A DNA stretch of 21,695 nt from Betaproteobacteria bacterium (GCA_028065725.1 JAPTVL010000280.1:1-21695), one strand, 5' to 3'; positions 1-6,800 are shown, numbered from the stretch's first letter. The notes: generated by a model from the letters alone, not told the origin. Numbers and translations: made by a program.

Positions 1-1
1 C

Positions 2-28
2 CGGAAGGACCAGCACGGAGGGCGATGA
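2..28 (+). CDS. 3' end of an upstream CDS (partial)
   Basis: Reading from base 2 gives eight codons (RKDQHGGR) and a TGA that ends one base before the next ATG. The close spacing suggests the last codons of a gene in the same operon as the two small genes that follow. Too short to identify; it could equally be untranslated leader. Confidence 0.25.
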   Translation, partial: RKDQHGGR

Positions 29-29
29 G

Positions 30-200
30 ATGGAAGTAGAGAAAATCACCGACATCTATGGGCTTGCCCTGTTCGGAATTTGGACCGTTCTTCTGGCAGT
101 CGTTTGGGCTTTCATCCTGTATGACAGGCGGAAGAGCCGAAACCCAACACGCCGACCGCTGCAGGCATCCGCAAGTGAAAAGAACGGAGCATTGTCATGA
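30..200 (+). CDS. small single-span membrane protein (56 aa), unknown function
   Basis: The protein starts MEVEKITDIYGLALFGIWTV. It has a short acidic N-terminus, one hydrophobic helix (about residues 11-31, rich in L, V, W and F) and a very basic stretch (YDRRKSRNPTRRP), so the positive-inside rule puts the C-terminus in the cytoplasm. The start is supported by GGAG at 17-20, nine bases upstream. Its stop codon overlaps the next start (ATGA at 197-200), so the two genes are translationally coupled. I do not recognise the family. Small coupled membrane proteins of this type occur in phage and conjugative modules, but nothing here decides between them. Confidence 0.55.
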   Translation: MEVEKITDIYGLALFGIWTVLLAVVWAFILYDRRKSRNPTRRPLQASASEKNGALS

Positions 201-340
201 GTCTTCTGACAGGATTGGCGCTGGGCCTGCTGGTGATGGCTGCAGGCTCTAGCGGGATGGTGTGGTTTGTGGTTTCGCGCCTGAAGCAGAGGGATCGTGC
301 CAACGCCGATTGTGAACAGCATGGCAAGCATGCGCAGTAA
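197..340 (+). CDS. small membrane protein (47 aa), unknown function
   Basis: The protein starts MSLLTGLALGLLVMAAGSSG. One glycine/alanine-rich hydrophobic helix spans about residues 2-27, followed by a charged tail (SRLKQRDRANADCEQHGKHAQ). It overlaps the preceding gene by 4 bp (ATGA), so expression is probably coupled. A terminator hairpin begins about 20 bp after its stop, making it the last gene of its transcript. No family recognised; single hydrophobic helix without a lipobox. Confidence 0.5.
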   Translation: MSLLTGLALGLLVMAAGSSGMVWFVVSRLKQRDRANADCEQHGKHAQ

Positions 341-361
341 GCACTCCTGCTCTAGCCAGAG

Positions 362-386
362 ACCCGGCCTTGCGTCGGGTTTTTTG
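362..386 (+). terminator. Rho-independent terminator
   Basis: ACCCG and CGGGT form a 5-bp GC stem around GCCTTGCGT, followed directly by six T. It lies 21 bp after the stop of the 47-aa membrane protein gene and ends that transcript. Confidence 0.65.
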
Positions 387-425
387 TGCACGGGGCACTG
401 ATCCCCTCTCACGCTATGACTGTGG

Positions 426-1589
426 TTATGCAGCGCGGGGAGAGTCGACCAGGCTTTCCAGCTTTCCGAAACTGAGTGGTCGATCAGTGCGTGTTTGAGC
501 GCCAACAAAGGCTGGCAGAGTCAACTGCATCGATCGCTTCTGCGCTTTTGACAGTACAAGAACGCACCCATGTGTAACAGCAGCTCGTTGCTGGTCATCC
601 AGTTCGCGGAAATCTGCGCATTTGACGACCCAGACCTGTTTGGTTCCGATATTGAGAGTTAGAGCGATGCCATCTCCGATTGGGGCTAGCGTGACTACAA
701 CAGCATCGACGAGTCCGGTGAACTGCAAGAACTGTGTGTCGAATTGCTTTGTGTATGCAGTTGCACCAAAAACTGCAGGAGCATTTCCATCGCAGCCGTC
801 ACCCCTGTACCAGAGCAGATTGCGAAGTTCCCGGCTGTAGGCGGTTTCGAGGATTGACTCTCCGAAGACTGCGGCAGCGACCCCGAGGGCTAGCTTGCCC
901 AAGAATCGGTGGTCAAAGTGGACGGATAACGGAATGTTGTTCTTGCGGCACGTACTTTCTGAGCATGCCTGTTGAAAATACGTTGCGCGCTTGCGGTCGA
1001 TTCCGTCAGGTTCTACGAACCCGATCGAGGCCGGGTCAGCACCATCAACCTGTGTGACCATGATCTTTCTAACCTTTCTGTCCTCAAAGGCGTCACGGAA
1101 CGAGAACCAAGCTAAGCGAGGGTTTCTGTGGCTGTTCTCCGAGAACTGGAAGTACGCTCTGCTGACTTGCTGTTTTGCGGTGATAGGGTTTCCGCCCGAG
1201 TACCAGTAGAGCTGCTCATCAGACGGCCGGATGAGGTAGACCTGCTCGCCATTTGGACCTAGCCATGATTCACATACCTCGCCCTCCTTCATGTCCGGTG
1301 GCGAAAGGTCAGAAATCCCCATGCAGATGAGCGGAACACCTGACGTCGAAGTTTCCCCTTCGCACCGGTACGCCTCCCTCGCAAGATGGGCGAGGTTGTT
1401 GCTAACAATCCAGTCCTTTCCGAAGGCAGCGTCAACGAAGAGACCGAGATTGTTATTGCAGCGTCGACAAACCAGACGGGTTTTGAATTGGTCCGGGGCG
1501 TATGCTCCGCCGAGGAACTGTGGGATTACGTGCTCGATACTAGACGTCGACTCTTCGATCTCTTTGCTGCAGTACATGCATCGGGGCAT
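426..1589 (-). CDS. HNH endonuclease-like protein (387 aa)
   Basis: The N-terminus is an HNH-type zinc nuclease module: C4-x2-C7, then E19-H20 in 'EHVIPQFLGG', then C41-x2-C44 and N45 in 'LVCRRCNNNLG'. These are the two Cys pairs and the central H/N expected of the fold. The remaining ~330 residues are not recognised and may bind the target or a partner. The ATG at 1587-1589 is preferred because GGAG lies six bases upstream and the Cys motif follows at once; an upstream GTG at 1670 would overlap the neighbour's start. The gene is divergent from the ApeA-like gene, with 68 bp between starts, which suggests a paired defence locus with shared regulation. The role as an anti-phage nuclease is inference; the nuclease fold is well supported. 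Confidence 0.75.
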   Translation of the reverse strand: MPRCMYCSKEIEESTSSIEHVIPQFLGGAYAPDQFKTRLVCRRCNNNLGLFVDAAFGKDWIVSNNLAHLAREAYRCEGETSTSGVPLICMGISDLSPPDMKEGEVCESWLGPNGEQVYLIRPSDEQLYWYSGGNPITAKQQVSRAYFQFSENSHRNPRLAWFSFRDAFEDRKVRKIMVTQVDGADPASIGFVEPDGIDRKRATYFQQACSESTCRKNNIPLSVHFDHRFLGKLALGVAAAVFGESILETAYSRELRNLLWYRGDGCDGNAPAVFGATAYTKQFDTQFLQFTGLVDAVVVTLAPIGDGIALTLNIGTKQVWVVKCADFRELDDQQRAAVTHGCVLVLSKAQKRSMQLTLPAFVGAQTRTDRPLSFGKLESLVDSPRAA

Positions 1590-1657
1590 CTCGTTCTCCG
1601 TGGCGTTGCGACCTTGCTCCGATAATTGTGTCTTGCTTTTCGACCAAGGGTTCATCA

Positions 1658-3208
1658 ATGAATTTTCCACTGAATGAGACGATCGAATTCAATGGTGAGT
1701 GGTGGCTACCGTCCAAGGAAGGCGGCTCGCCGCCTATCAGGAAGCCTGGCGTTCTAACTTGGAAAAATCGCGACGCGACGCTTGAACTATTCAGTCCGTT
1801 GACACAAACGCGTGGCTCTGTATTAGCACTGCAGGAACGCCGCTACCCAGCAATCCACGGCATTAGCACTCGCAGTGAACATGTGAGCATTCTTGATGGG
1901 CTCTCGATCCCGGCAGGATTCAACTTCGGGTTGGCGGGCCTTCGTGAGAGAGAAACGGTACGGTCAAGTTGGGTGGCAGTTGGCGCCCACGTTGACGAGA
2001 CCACACAGTACGGCGAGCTGCGCGTGCGGGTACCCGGCCTTGATCTGTGGCTCGGACGTGAAAGCGTCGCCGCAGAGTATGCGGCGGAGCAGACCGGGAC
2101 ACCGGCCACTATCGTCTATAGGGTTGCCCCCCCGCCAAGCGAACAGGTTCACATCAACGCGGAGCCTTTGACGGTGAGCTTCGAGGTTGGTACCTCCCAT
2201 AAATGGGACACTGGAAAAATCCGAGTCGATACTTCGGCTTGGCTCAGAATCACATCGCCGACACCGACCTCGTTGGATTGGCTTCTGGAACAGTTTGGCA
2301 AAGTGTCGACGCTACTGACGTTGGTCGCTGGAGCCCCCATGGGGTCGGATCGTCTTCACGCGAAGACCGGCGACGGCATGGATCTTCAGGTGCTGGTTTC
2401 ACTTTCCGACGATAAGACTTGCGATCTAGACAACCCTTTTCATTTTTTTCTAACTCGGCCGGCGACGGGGTGTGAGCTTTGCGTCCTGCTCAATCGTTGG
2501 TTCGACGCCTATCGAGATGTAGATCAGGTCAGTCAACTTGCGCGGGGAGTCCTTTCCTCAAGTGACTTGTGGCTGCATGTTGAGTTCGCAACACTCATGC
2601 AGGCCTTGGAAGGATTTCACAGGGCAACAATGGATGGGTTGTATCTGCCAGAGGAGGCATATGAGCCCTATAAGACGGCTCTGACCAGCGCCATACCCAG
2701 CTCTGCGCCGACTGGCTTGCGTGATGCCCTGAAATCGCGAGTTCGGTACGGAAACGAGAAGTCGCTGAGGACGCGATTGCGAGAGCTTGCCGCCCGGATC
2801 GAGCCTAGCGTGATGTCCCTGCTCATGGGCGGTAAGCCTGAGATCCCGGGCGCATGGGTGGACACGCGAAATCAGTACACCCATTGGGATGGTGAAGTCG
2901 GTCCAACCATCCTCCACGGCATTGAAATGCATCGTGCGAGTGTGCGCATGCGGCTCTTCCTACGTGTATTGTACCTACACCTTGTGGGTATTTCACCGGG
3001 GGCGATGCTGCAAGCTTTAAACGGTGCGAATAGAGAGTCCCAGTATCTCCTGCAACTCAACGCAGTGTTGCATCGTCAGAATAATCCTGGATCGCAGGCT
3101 GGCACACTTATGAGCATCACAGTTGAAGACACACAGTCGACTGCAGCTTCACCGATTCCTTCTAGGCCGCAATCTGATGATGCCAGGGAGTTAGGAGAGA
3201 ACAACTGA
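1658..3208 (+). CDS. ApeA-like HEPN-domain anti-phage protein (516 aa)
   Basis: The N-terminus (MNFPLNETIEFNGEWWLP, then LTWKNRDATLELF) resembles the beta-rich N-terminal domain of ApeA-type proteins. The C-terminal ~130 residues are helical and contain R404-N405-x3-H409 in 'DTRNQYTHW', the RX4-6H motif of HEPN ribonucleases. ApeA is known as a stand-alone HEPN abortive-infection effector that cuts RNA after phage sensing. The length is a little under that usual for the family as I recall it. The ATG at 1658 has AAGGG seven bases upstream and is chosen over an in-frame ATG at 1628 with no such site. A divergent HNH gene lies 68 bp upstream and a small membrane protein gene starts 31 bp downstream. 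The HEPN call is firm; 'ApeA-like' is by architecture. Confidence 0.72.
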   Translation: MNFPLNETIEFNGEWWLPSKEGGSPPIRKPGVLTWKNRDATLELFSPLTQTRGSVLALQERRYPAIHGISTRSEHVSILDGLSIPAGFNFGLAGLRERETVRSSWVAVGAHVDETTQYGELRVRVPGLDLWLGRESVAAEYAAEQTGTPATIVYRVAPPPSEQVHINAEPLTVSFEVGTSHKWDTGKIRVDTSAWLRITSPTPTSLDWLLEQFGKVSTLLTLVAGAPMGSDRLHAKTGDGMDLQVLVSLSDDKTCDLDNPFHFFLTRPATGCELCVLLNRWFDAYRDVDQVSQLARGVLSSSDLWLHVEFATLMQALEGFHRATMDGLYLPEEAYEPYKTALTSAIPSSAPTGLRDALKSRVRYGNEKSLRTRLRELAARIEPSVMSLLMGGKPEIPGAWVDTRNQYTHWDGEVGPTILHGIEMHRASVRMRLFLRVLYLHLVGISPGAMLQALNGANRESQYLLQLNAVLHRQNNPGSQAGTLMSITVEDTQSTAASPIPSRPQSDDARELGENN

Positions 3209-3239
3209 GTCTTCTGCGCACCGCCCCAAGAATTAATAT

Positions 3240-3620
3240 ATGAAATATCTCGCTCGAATTTTTCTGTTTATTGTGAGAGTTTTTTCGACTAATAAAATAA
3301 TTGGCACTTCCCTGTTTTTTTCTTTTTTATTCGTTATTTATTTAATAATAAAATACCATATCCCGACCTCGGTTGAAGGCGCGGAAATAAGTGTCTTTGC
3401 TTCAACTGGATGCGCTCAAACTTGTCAAAACGACACCACAAAAGCTCTCAGTGATTGGGAACGTTCAATCACTGCAGATCCTTACCAAATTCCAGCTACA
3501 CCGGCTAGTGCCTTGCCTCCTTGGACCAGTAAATGCGTGCAACAGTGCCAGAATCGTGGCGTTATTGGTAATTTTGCGCATATCCGGAAGGGGATGAAAG
3601 CGGTTGGAAATGGTAAATAA
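3240..3620 (+). CDS. membrane-anchored protein with twin CX3C motifs (126 aa), unknown
   Basis: A basic N-terminus is followed by a strong hydrophobic segment (about residues 20-37) and then a soluble, probably periplasmic domain. That domain has two CX3C motifs, C58-x3-C62 (CAQTC) and C99-x3-C103 (CVQQC), suggesting two disulfides pairing helices. The 5' part is very AT-rich compared with its neighbours, a sign of separate acquisition. It starts 31 bp after the ApeA-like stop with only a weak ribosome site, so it may be read from the same transcript. I do not recognise a family. An envelope partner or immunity factor of the defence gene is possible but unproven. Confidence 0.5.
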   Translation: MKYLARIFLFIVRVFSTNKIIGTSLFFSFLFVIYLIIKYHIPTSVEGAEISVFASTGCAQTCQNDTTKALSDWERSITADPYQIPATPASALPPWTSKCVQQCQNRGVIGNFAHIRKGMKAVGNGK

Positions 3621-3761
3621 GAAAATAATGGCTTCTCCAGGGTTATTATTCAAACCTCGTTGCGTTGGCTGGTGCCTAGTTCCTGTTCTGTTTAAACGCC
3701 GCGAAGTCCTCATTAGACAGACCGATCTAGCAACCCAGGGCCGTAAGGGCATCGCCAGCAT
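3621..3761. other. short intergenic stretch, no gene seen
   Basis: No convincing coding potential on either strand other than the last codons of the broken relB-like gene (3727-3761, minus strand). A weak AT hairpin (AATAAT/ATTATT) at about 3625-3649 follows the twin-CX3C gene and could help end its transcript. Confidence 0.3.
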
Positions 3762-4036
3762 GCAAGTCTGGGTCTCCGCAAATCTTTGTGGGTGATGCTG
3801 TTCGGCAGGGGTAGCCGCCAGGGTCGGAGCGTCCTTCAGCCCGCAGAGCTGGGGCGCCTGGATGCCTAGATATGACAAGCAAAATCAATGACCTACATGC
3901 TACAGTTTTCAGTAGCATTGGGAAAACTGTATGCACTAGGTCGGGGGTATCTGAGCCTCACCGACAAATTCGGGTTGACGACGGTCGAGTTCGCTTTCTC
4001 TCTTATCCACACAATTTTGCGAAGACCCGCAAGTCT
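3762..4036. repeat. 8-bp target site duplication pair (GCAAGTCT)
   Basis: GCAAGTCT occurs at 3762-3769 and again at 4029-4036, exactly adjoining the two ends of the MITE. Eight bases is the duplication size known for the ISL3 family. Confidence 0.85.
3770..4028 (+). mobile_element. 259-bp ISL3-type MITE (internally deleted, non-autonomous)
   Basis: The left end starts GGGTCTCCGCAAAT and the right end, read inward, starts GGGTCTTCGCAAAATTG; both begin GGGTCTYCGCAA. The left ~40 bp resemble the end of the large transposon at 21365. The right ~85 bp match its other end (11950-12035), including the last codon and stop of a transposase gene (ATC TGA at 3951-3956). The element has therefore lost nearly the whole transposase gene while keeping both ends. 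Perfect flanking 8-bp repeats show it arrived by transposition. It could move only if a related transposase acts in trans; such a gene is present at 12025-13410. Confidence 0.85.
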
Positions 4037-4153
4037 TCCATCAGGTTGTCCACGTGGGCGAAGCGCTTGCCTCGACCGGACTCAAGTTCTGTCATCGCTT
4101 TGCGCGTGGTTGCGTTCGGAGCTTTGACCTTGAAAGGCATCGGTCTAGCTCCT

Positions 4154-4660
4154 TTAACCTTGCGCCGACTCGTTATGCGGAGACTCTGCATTTGGAGCGG
4201 CACCCCCAACGATGCCACGGAATGCTTCAGCAAACCCCTGCGGGTTGACATCGATGCGCAATTTTGGCCCTTCAAGCGTTTCCGATTCCGTCTCCACAAA
4301 AATACTGAAATATTTGCACCCAACAGGCACCTCGACGCCACCGAGCGAAAAGCCAGCCATGGCAACTTGTCGAGTCGAATCTGGCCGGGAGTGCTGTGCA
4401 ACGTCTGATTGGGCCGGTGGTGGCTCCGGCCGAGCCTCCATTAAGAGAAACCCGTCATCACGAGTGATGCGGATGCGCAGACTCTTGAACGGCCGCTCGA
4501 CTGGTGTATTGAGCCAAATATAGACGGCCAACCTGGGTAGAACGGTCGGTAAGGCCGGAAGCAAAATGCCTCCCGTAAAAACGCCCATGAAGGAAGGCTT
4601 GTTGCCAACCTCTAGGCGAATGTCGTCACACCAAATTGCGTGAACGTAACGATCGGTCAT
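4154..4660 (-). CDS. DUF6941-like protein (168 aa), third gene of a TA operon
   Basis: The protein begins MTDRYVHAIWCDDIRLEVGN and continues with 'FMGVFTGGILLPALPTVLPRLAVYIWL', the kind of opening I associate with DUF6941 proteins, whose function is not established. A beta-rich soluble fold is likely, and no signal peptide is seen. The ATG at 4658-4660 is chosen because it overlaps the stop of the XRE antitoxin gene by 4 bp (ATGA). It is the third gene after toxin and antitoxin, and the antitoxin relic follows its stop. It could modulate the TA pair or be a cargo gene. The family assignment is from memory and moderate. Confidence 0.6.
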   Translation of the reverse strand: MTDRYVHAIWCDDIRLEVGNKPSFMGVFTGGILLPALPTVLPRLAVYIWLNTPVERPFKSLRIRITRDDGFLLMEARPEPPPAQSDVAQHSRPDSTRQVAMAGFSLGGVEVPVGCKYFSIFVETESETLEGPKLRIDVNPQGFAEAFRGIVGGAAPNAESPHNESAQG

Positions 4661-5199
4661 TTCTTGGCTCCGTCCTGCAATGATTGCCGCGTGTTCGACC
4701 ACGCCTCGGCAAATCTATCCAGCCCAACGCCGAGGGCTTCGGCGAGAGTCATTGCGACAGTCAAAGTGGGCTCGTGCTTGCCAGACTCATATCGCGAGAC
4801 GTGAGGTTGCTCCCACCCACATTTTTCGCCGAGCTGACGCTGCGACAATCCAGCCGCCAATCGAAGCGACGCTAGCGTTGGACGATCTTGATAGAAGTTT
4901 TCTGCAACCCACTTTCGCCCCTCCTGCAACTGGGGGGCTGAATCTGCGTTTTGTTCAAGTTCTTCGAGCAACTGATCGAATGCCGAAAATGACTTTCGGC
5001 TCGCTTCTGGGGCCTGTAGCGCTTCGATGCGATAAATCTGGCACGACCCCGCATTGGCGGGAGATGACGATTCAGGGCGATTGAGCCAGCGAATTGCGCC
5101 GCCCGCATCCACGATGAGTGCGACTGAATTATGCGCCGGGGAATTCTTCTCTGATACGCTGGGTAACGCGTCGTCGGATCGGATGAGTTGGGTCGTCAT
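4657..5199 (-). CDS. XRE-family antitoxin/regulator (180 aa)
   Basis: The C-terminal part holds a Cro/CI-type helix-turn-helix: 'LASLRLAAGLSQRQLGEKCG' followed by 'EQPHVSRYESGKHEPTLTVAMTLAEALGV'. The N-terminal ~90 residues are not recognised and probably contact the toxin. It overlaps the 3' end of the toxin gene (ends 5129) by about 70 bp and the next gene by 4 bp, giving a tight operon in the toxin-first, HigBA-like order. The ATG at 5197-5199 or the one at 5209-5211 could be the start; neither has a strong ribosome site. It probably represses its own operon through the repeats upstream of the toxin gene. Confidence 0.72.
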   Translation of the reverse strand: MTTQLIRSDDALPSVSEKNSPAHNSVALIVDAGGAIRWLNRPESSSPANAGSCQIYRIEALQAPEASRKSFSAFDQLLEELEQNADSAPQLQEGRKWVAENFYQDRPTLASLRLAAGLSQRQLGEKCGWEQPHVSRYESGKHEPTLTVAMTLAEALGVGLDRFAEAWSNTRQSLQDGAKK

Positions 5200-5737
5200 A
5201 ATCAATGGCATTTCTCGGCACGATGGCCATGATGTTGTAGCTTTGGTCGGGCCAGTTGTAGCAATAAATCAAACGATATTTCAGGCCTTGGCGCTCCAAA
5301 TCCCAAGACTTGACGCGCCAAACAGGGAGTCGTTCGACTTTTTGAACGCCAATCCATTTCATGACAGAGATTGCTCCCGTGCGATCACTGCCATGTCCAT
5401 GATCCAGCAACTTGTCCACCAACGCAGGATCAGCGCGAAGTTGCTGAATGAAAGCGACAAGACGAGCGAATCCGACGGAATCATCAGCCCGTATCTGTAC
5501 CAAGTCGTTCGTGGCGTCGTTGTGGACTCGAATCAAAGGATGATACCAACTATGGTATGCCTCGGCGCATTCGTCAAGGATCGGTGGGCTGCCGGTGAGT
5601 TCTTTGTTGGATTGTAGATACGCTTGTCGTGGTGTCACGATGCCATCGTATAGCTGGACGGGGGCATTTCTCGCCACGCCCAGCCAGTGTGAGGATGGGA
5701 CCGATGTCGATCCGGTGCATGGGCCTGACAAGGGCAT
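5129..5737 (-). CDS. RelE/HigB-like toxin with N-terminal extension (up to 202 aa)
   Basis: The C-terminal ~100 residues read like a RelE/ParE-fold toxin: 'RVKSWDLERQGLKYRLIYCY' then 'YNIMAIVPRNAIDYDDPTHPIRRRV', with basic residues on strands in the expected order. The N-terminal ~95 residues are extra compared with ordinary RelE toxins (about 90 aa). Toxins of this fold usually cut mRNA at the ribosome or bind gyrase; which applies here cannot be told. The first gene of the operon is followed by an overlapping XRE antitoxin. The start is uncertain: the ATG at 5735-5737 lies inside the 17-bp operator-like repeats, so a GTG about 60 bp further in (V21) may be the real start. Confidence 0.6.
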   Translation of the reverse strand: MPLSGPCTGSTSVPSSHWLGVARNAPVQLYDGIVTPRQAYLQSNKELTGSPPILDECAEAYHSWYHPLIRVHNDATNDLVQIRADDSVGFARLVAFIQQLRADPALVDKLLDHGHGSDRTGAISVMKWIGVQKVERLPVWRVKSWDLERQGLKYRLIYCYNWPDQSYNIMAIVPRNAIDYDDPTHPIRRRVTQRIREEFPGA

Positions 5738-5831
5738 TGGCCTGACAAGGTGTGGTCTCAGCCGAGCCTTGAAATGTGCCGCATAGAGGCGATTTTGTCA
5801 GAATCTAGGCGGTTTCAGGTGCTACTTGTCA
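5726..5831 (-). promoter_or_regulatory. operator-like TGACAAG repeats upstream of the TA operon
   Basis: TGACAAG occurs at 5726-5732 and 5743-5749 (17-bp period, within the longer repeat GCCTGACAAGG). The reverse orientation TTGTCA occurs at 5795-5800 and 5825-5831. Two direct and two inverted copies ahead of an XRE-type antitoxin operon fit an autorepression operator; this is inference. Confidence 0.4.
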
Positions 5832-5852
5832 CACTGCGGATCGTGGTCGCGT

Positions 5853-5976
5853 TGGATTGTGCAATCCAACGCGACGCCACGGTGACTTATGCATTGCCCA
5901 GCTTTCGGGCGTTGTTCTGATGGTCATGTAGCGAACCCCGCCACCCGGACTTGTCCACGTGTAAACGCTCAGATTT
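5853..5976. repeat. ~124-bp repeat, copy A
   Basis: From TGGATTGTGCAATCC to CGTGTAAACGCTCAGATTT, this segment matches 11825-11947 in the same orientation, with shared blocks GCCACGGT, ATGCATTGCC, GTCATG and CCGGACTTGTCCACGTG. It begins with a near-perfect palindrome (GTTGGATTG-TG-CAATCCAAC, 5851-5870). The nature of the repeat is not established. The motif CGTGTAAACGCTCA also occurs at 21415-21428, so it may be an end of an insertion element. Confidence 0.7.
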
Positions 5977-6061
5977 GCGGAATTATGTAGCAACCGTACA
6001 AGACTCAGCCTGAACGGGTAAGCCAGAATCTCCCGATCTTCACTCGAAACGGGAGCCCATC

Positions 6062-6155
6062 GTGGCCGAGTCGCATGTCATTTCCGGTCTGGCCGCCAAG
6101 CGGTCTGAAGTCGCCGTACACATCCTCAATTACGAGAAGCAAATCGCCGAGCTGC
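6062..6155 (+). pseudogene. 5' fragment of a coding gene truncated by IS1595 DNA
   Basis: A GTG start with GGGAG six bases upstream opens a frame reading VAESHVISGLAAKRSEVAVH and then ILNYEKQIAELR. This resembles the N-terminus of a small coiled-coil-like protein often seen near recombinase genes in mobile elements (MA-x-SHVIS-x-L-x-x-KR). After about 31 codons the sequence passes into the reverse-oriented IS1595 transposase and the frame stops at 6205-6207. Only the N-terminus survives; the function is unknown. Confidence 0.45.
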
Positions 6156-6661
6156 GCTGCGATCCACCCGATCCGCCTTCTTGTTCTTCGGCCGCACATG
6201 GCCGTTGACGTACGCCCCGTCCATTTCCACTTCGCCGTCCAACGGCGAGTTATCGCGCTGAGCCATCAGCGATTCGCGGATCTTGTGCGCCAGCACGAAG
6301 GAGGTCTTGTACTGCACGTCCAGATCGCGGGCCATCTGCAAAGCCGAGATGCCCTTGACCGCGTTGCAGTAGGTCGCCAGTGCGCCGAGATATACGCGCA
6401 GCGGCAGCTTGTGGCTGGCGAAGATCGTGCCGGACGTCACCGAGAACGTGTGGTGGCACGCCTTGCAGCGCCACTGCCGGCGCGTCGCGATGAAGTAGTG
6501 ACGGGCGATCACGCCGCTGCACGGGAGACCGGATCGCCGTTGCCCCAACGGCTCTCCTTGAACAGATCGAACGCTTCCTCATCGCTCATCGCAAAGATCC
6601 GCCGCAGCCGCAGCGTGCGGGCTTGGGCGGAGAGAAGGAAGTGTTGGCCGGTCTTTTTCAT
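6156..6661 (-). pseudogene. IS1595-family (ISXO2-like) transposase remnant
   Basis: Reading starts at ATG 6659-6661 (MKKTGQHFLLSAQARTLRLR and on to 'FKESRWGNGDPV'). A one-base loss near 6525 shifts the frame into 'CSGVIARHYFIATRRQWRCKACHHTFSVTSGTIFA', then 'KGISALQMARDLDVQYKTSF' and 'GEVEMDGAYVNGHVRPKNKKADR'. The zinc-ribbon part, the 'FSVTSGTIF' segment and the start of the DDE-like domain are typical of IS1595 transposases (normally about 300 aa). The C-terminal half is absent, cut where the truncated plus-strand gene ends. No terminal inverted repeats could be assigned. Non-functional. Confidence 0.75.
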
Positions 6662-6690
6662 GGCTGAGCGTCATAAATATATGATCTTTA

Positions 6691-6748
6691 GTTTAGACAT
6701 TGTGTTATGACGTTTTATGCTTGAAACGTCATAACACAATGTCTAAAC
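6691..6748. repeat. perfect 25-bp inverted repeat (8-nt loop)
   Basis: The arms 6691-6715 and 6724-6748 are exact reverse complements; each contains GACATTGTGTTATGACG or its complement, and the loop is TATGCTTG. The hairpin lies between the start of the IS1595 remnant and the XRE regulator of the restriction system. It could be an insulating terminator, an operator, or two IS ends facing each other; no T-run follows either arm. Confidence 0.85.
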
Positions 6749-6800
6749 AACATTGATTTGTGCTTGCGATTCATTGGTGAATGATCTACCATCACACTGC

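Larger units (their letters stand above)
3727..4140 (-). pseudogene. relB/dinJ-type antitoxin remnant interrupted by a MITE
   Basis: If the MITE and one copy of its target duplication are removed, the minus strand reads a 48-aa protein starting MPFKVKAPNATTRKAMTELE and ending GDALTALGC. This matches the C-terminal half of RelB/DinJ antitoxins (PF-x-VK-x-PNATT-x-AM-x-ELE-x-GKGKRF-x-V-x-x-LM-x-DL). The N-terminal DNA-binding half is missing. A good ribosome site (AAGGAG, eight bases before ATG at 4138-4140) follows the DUF6941-like gene's stop directly, so the fragment may once have been the last gene of that operon. After the insertion the frame runs into the MITE and stops at 4003. No RelE-like toxin gene is visible downstream. 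Confidence 0.65.

Noticed and set aside
5851..5930. Integron attC site suggested by GTTGGAT...ATCCAAC
   Set aside because: The two core-like heptamers are in the wrong relative order and only two bases apart; no matching GTTRRRY is found downstream and no integron integrase is present.
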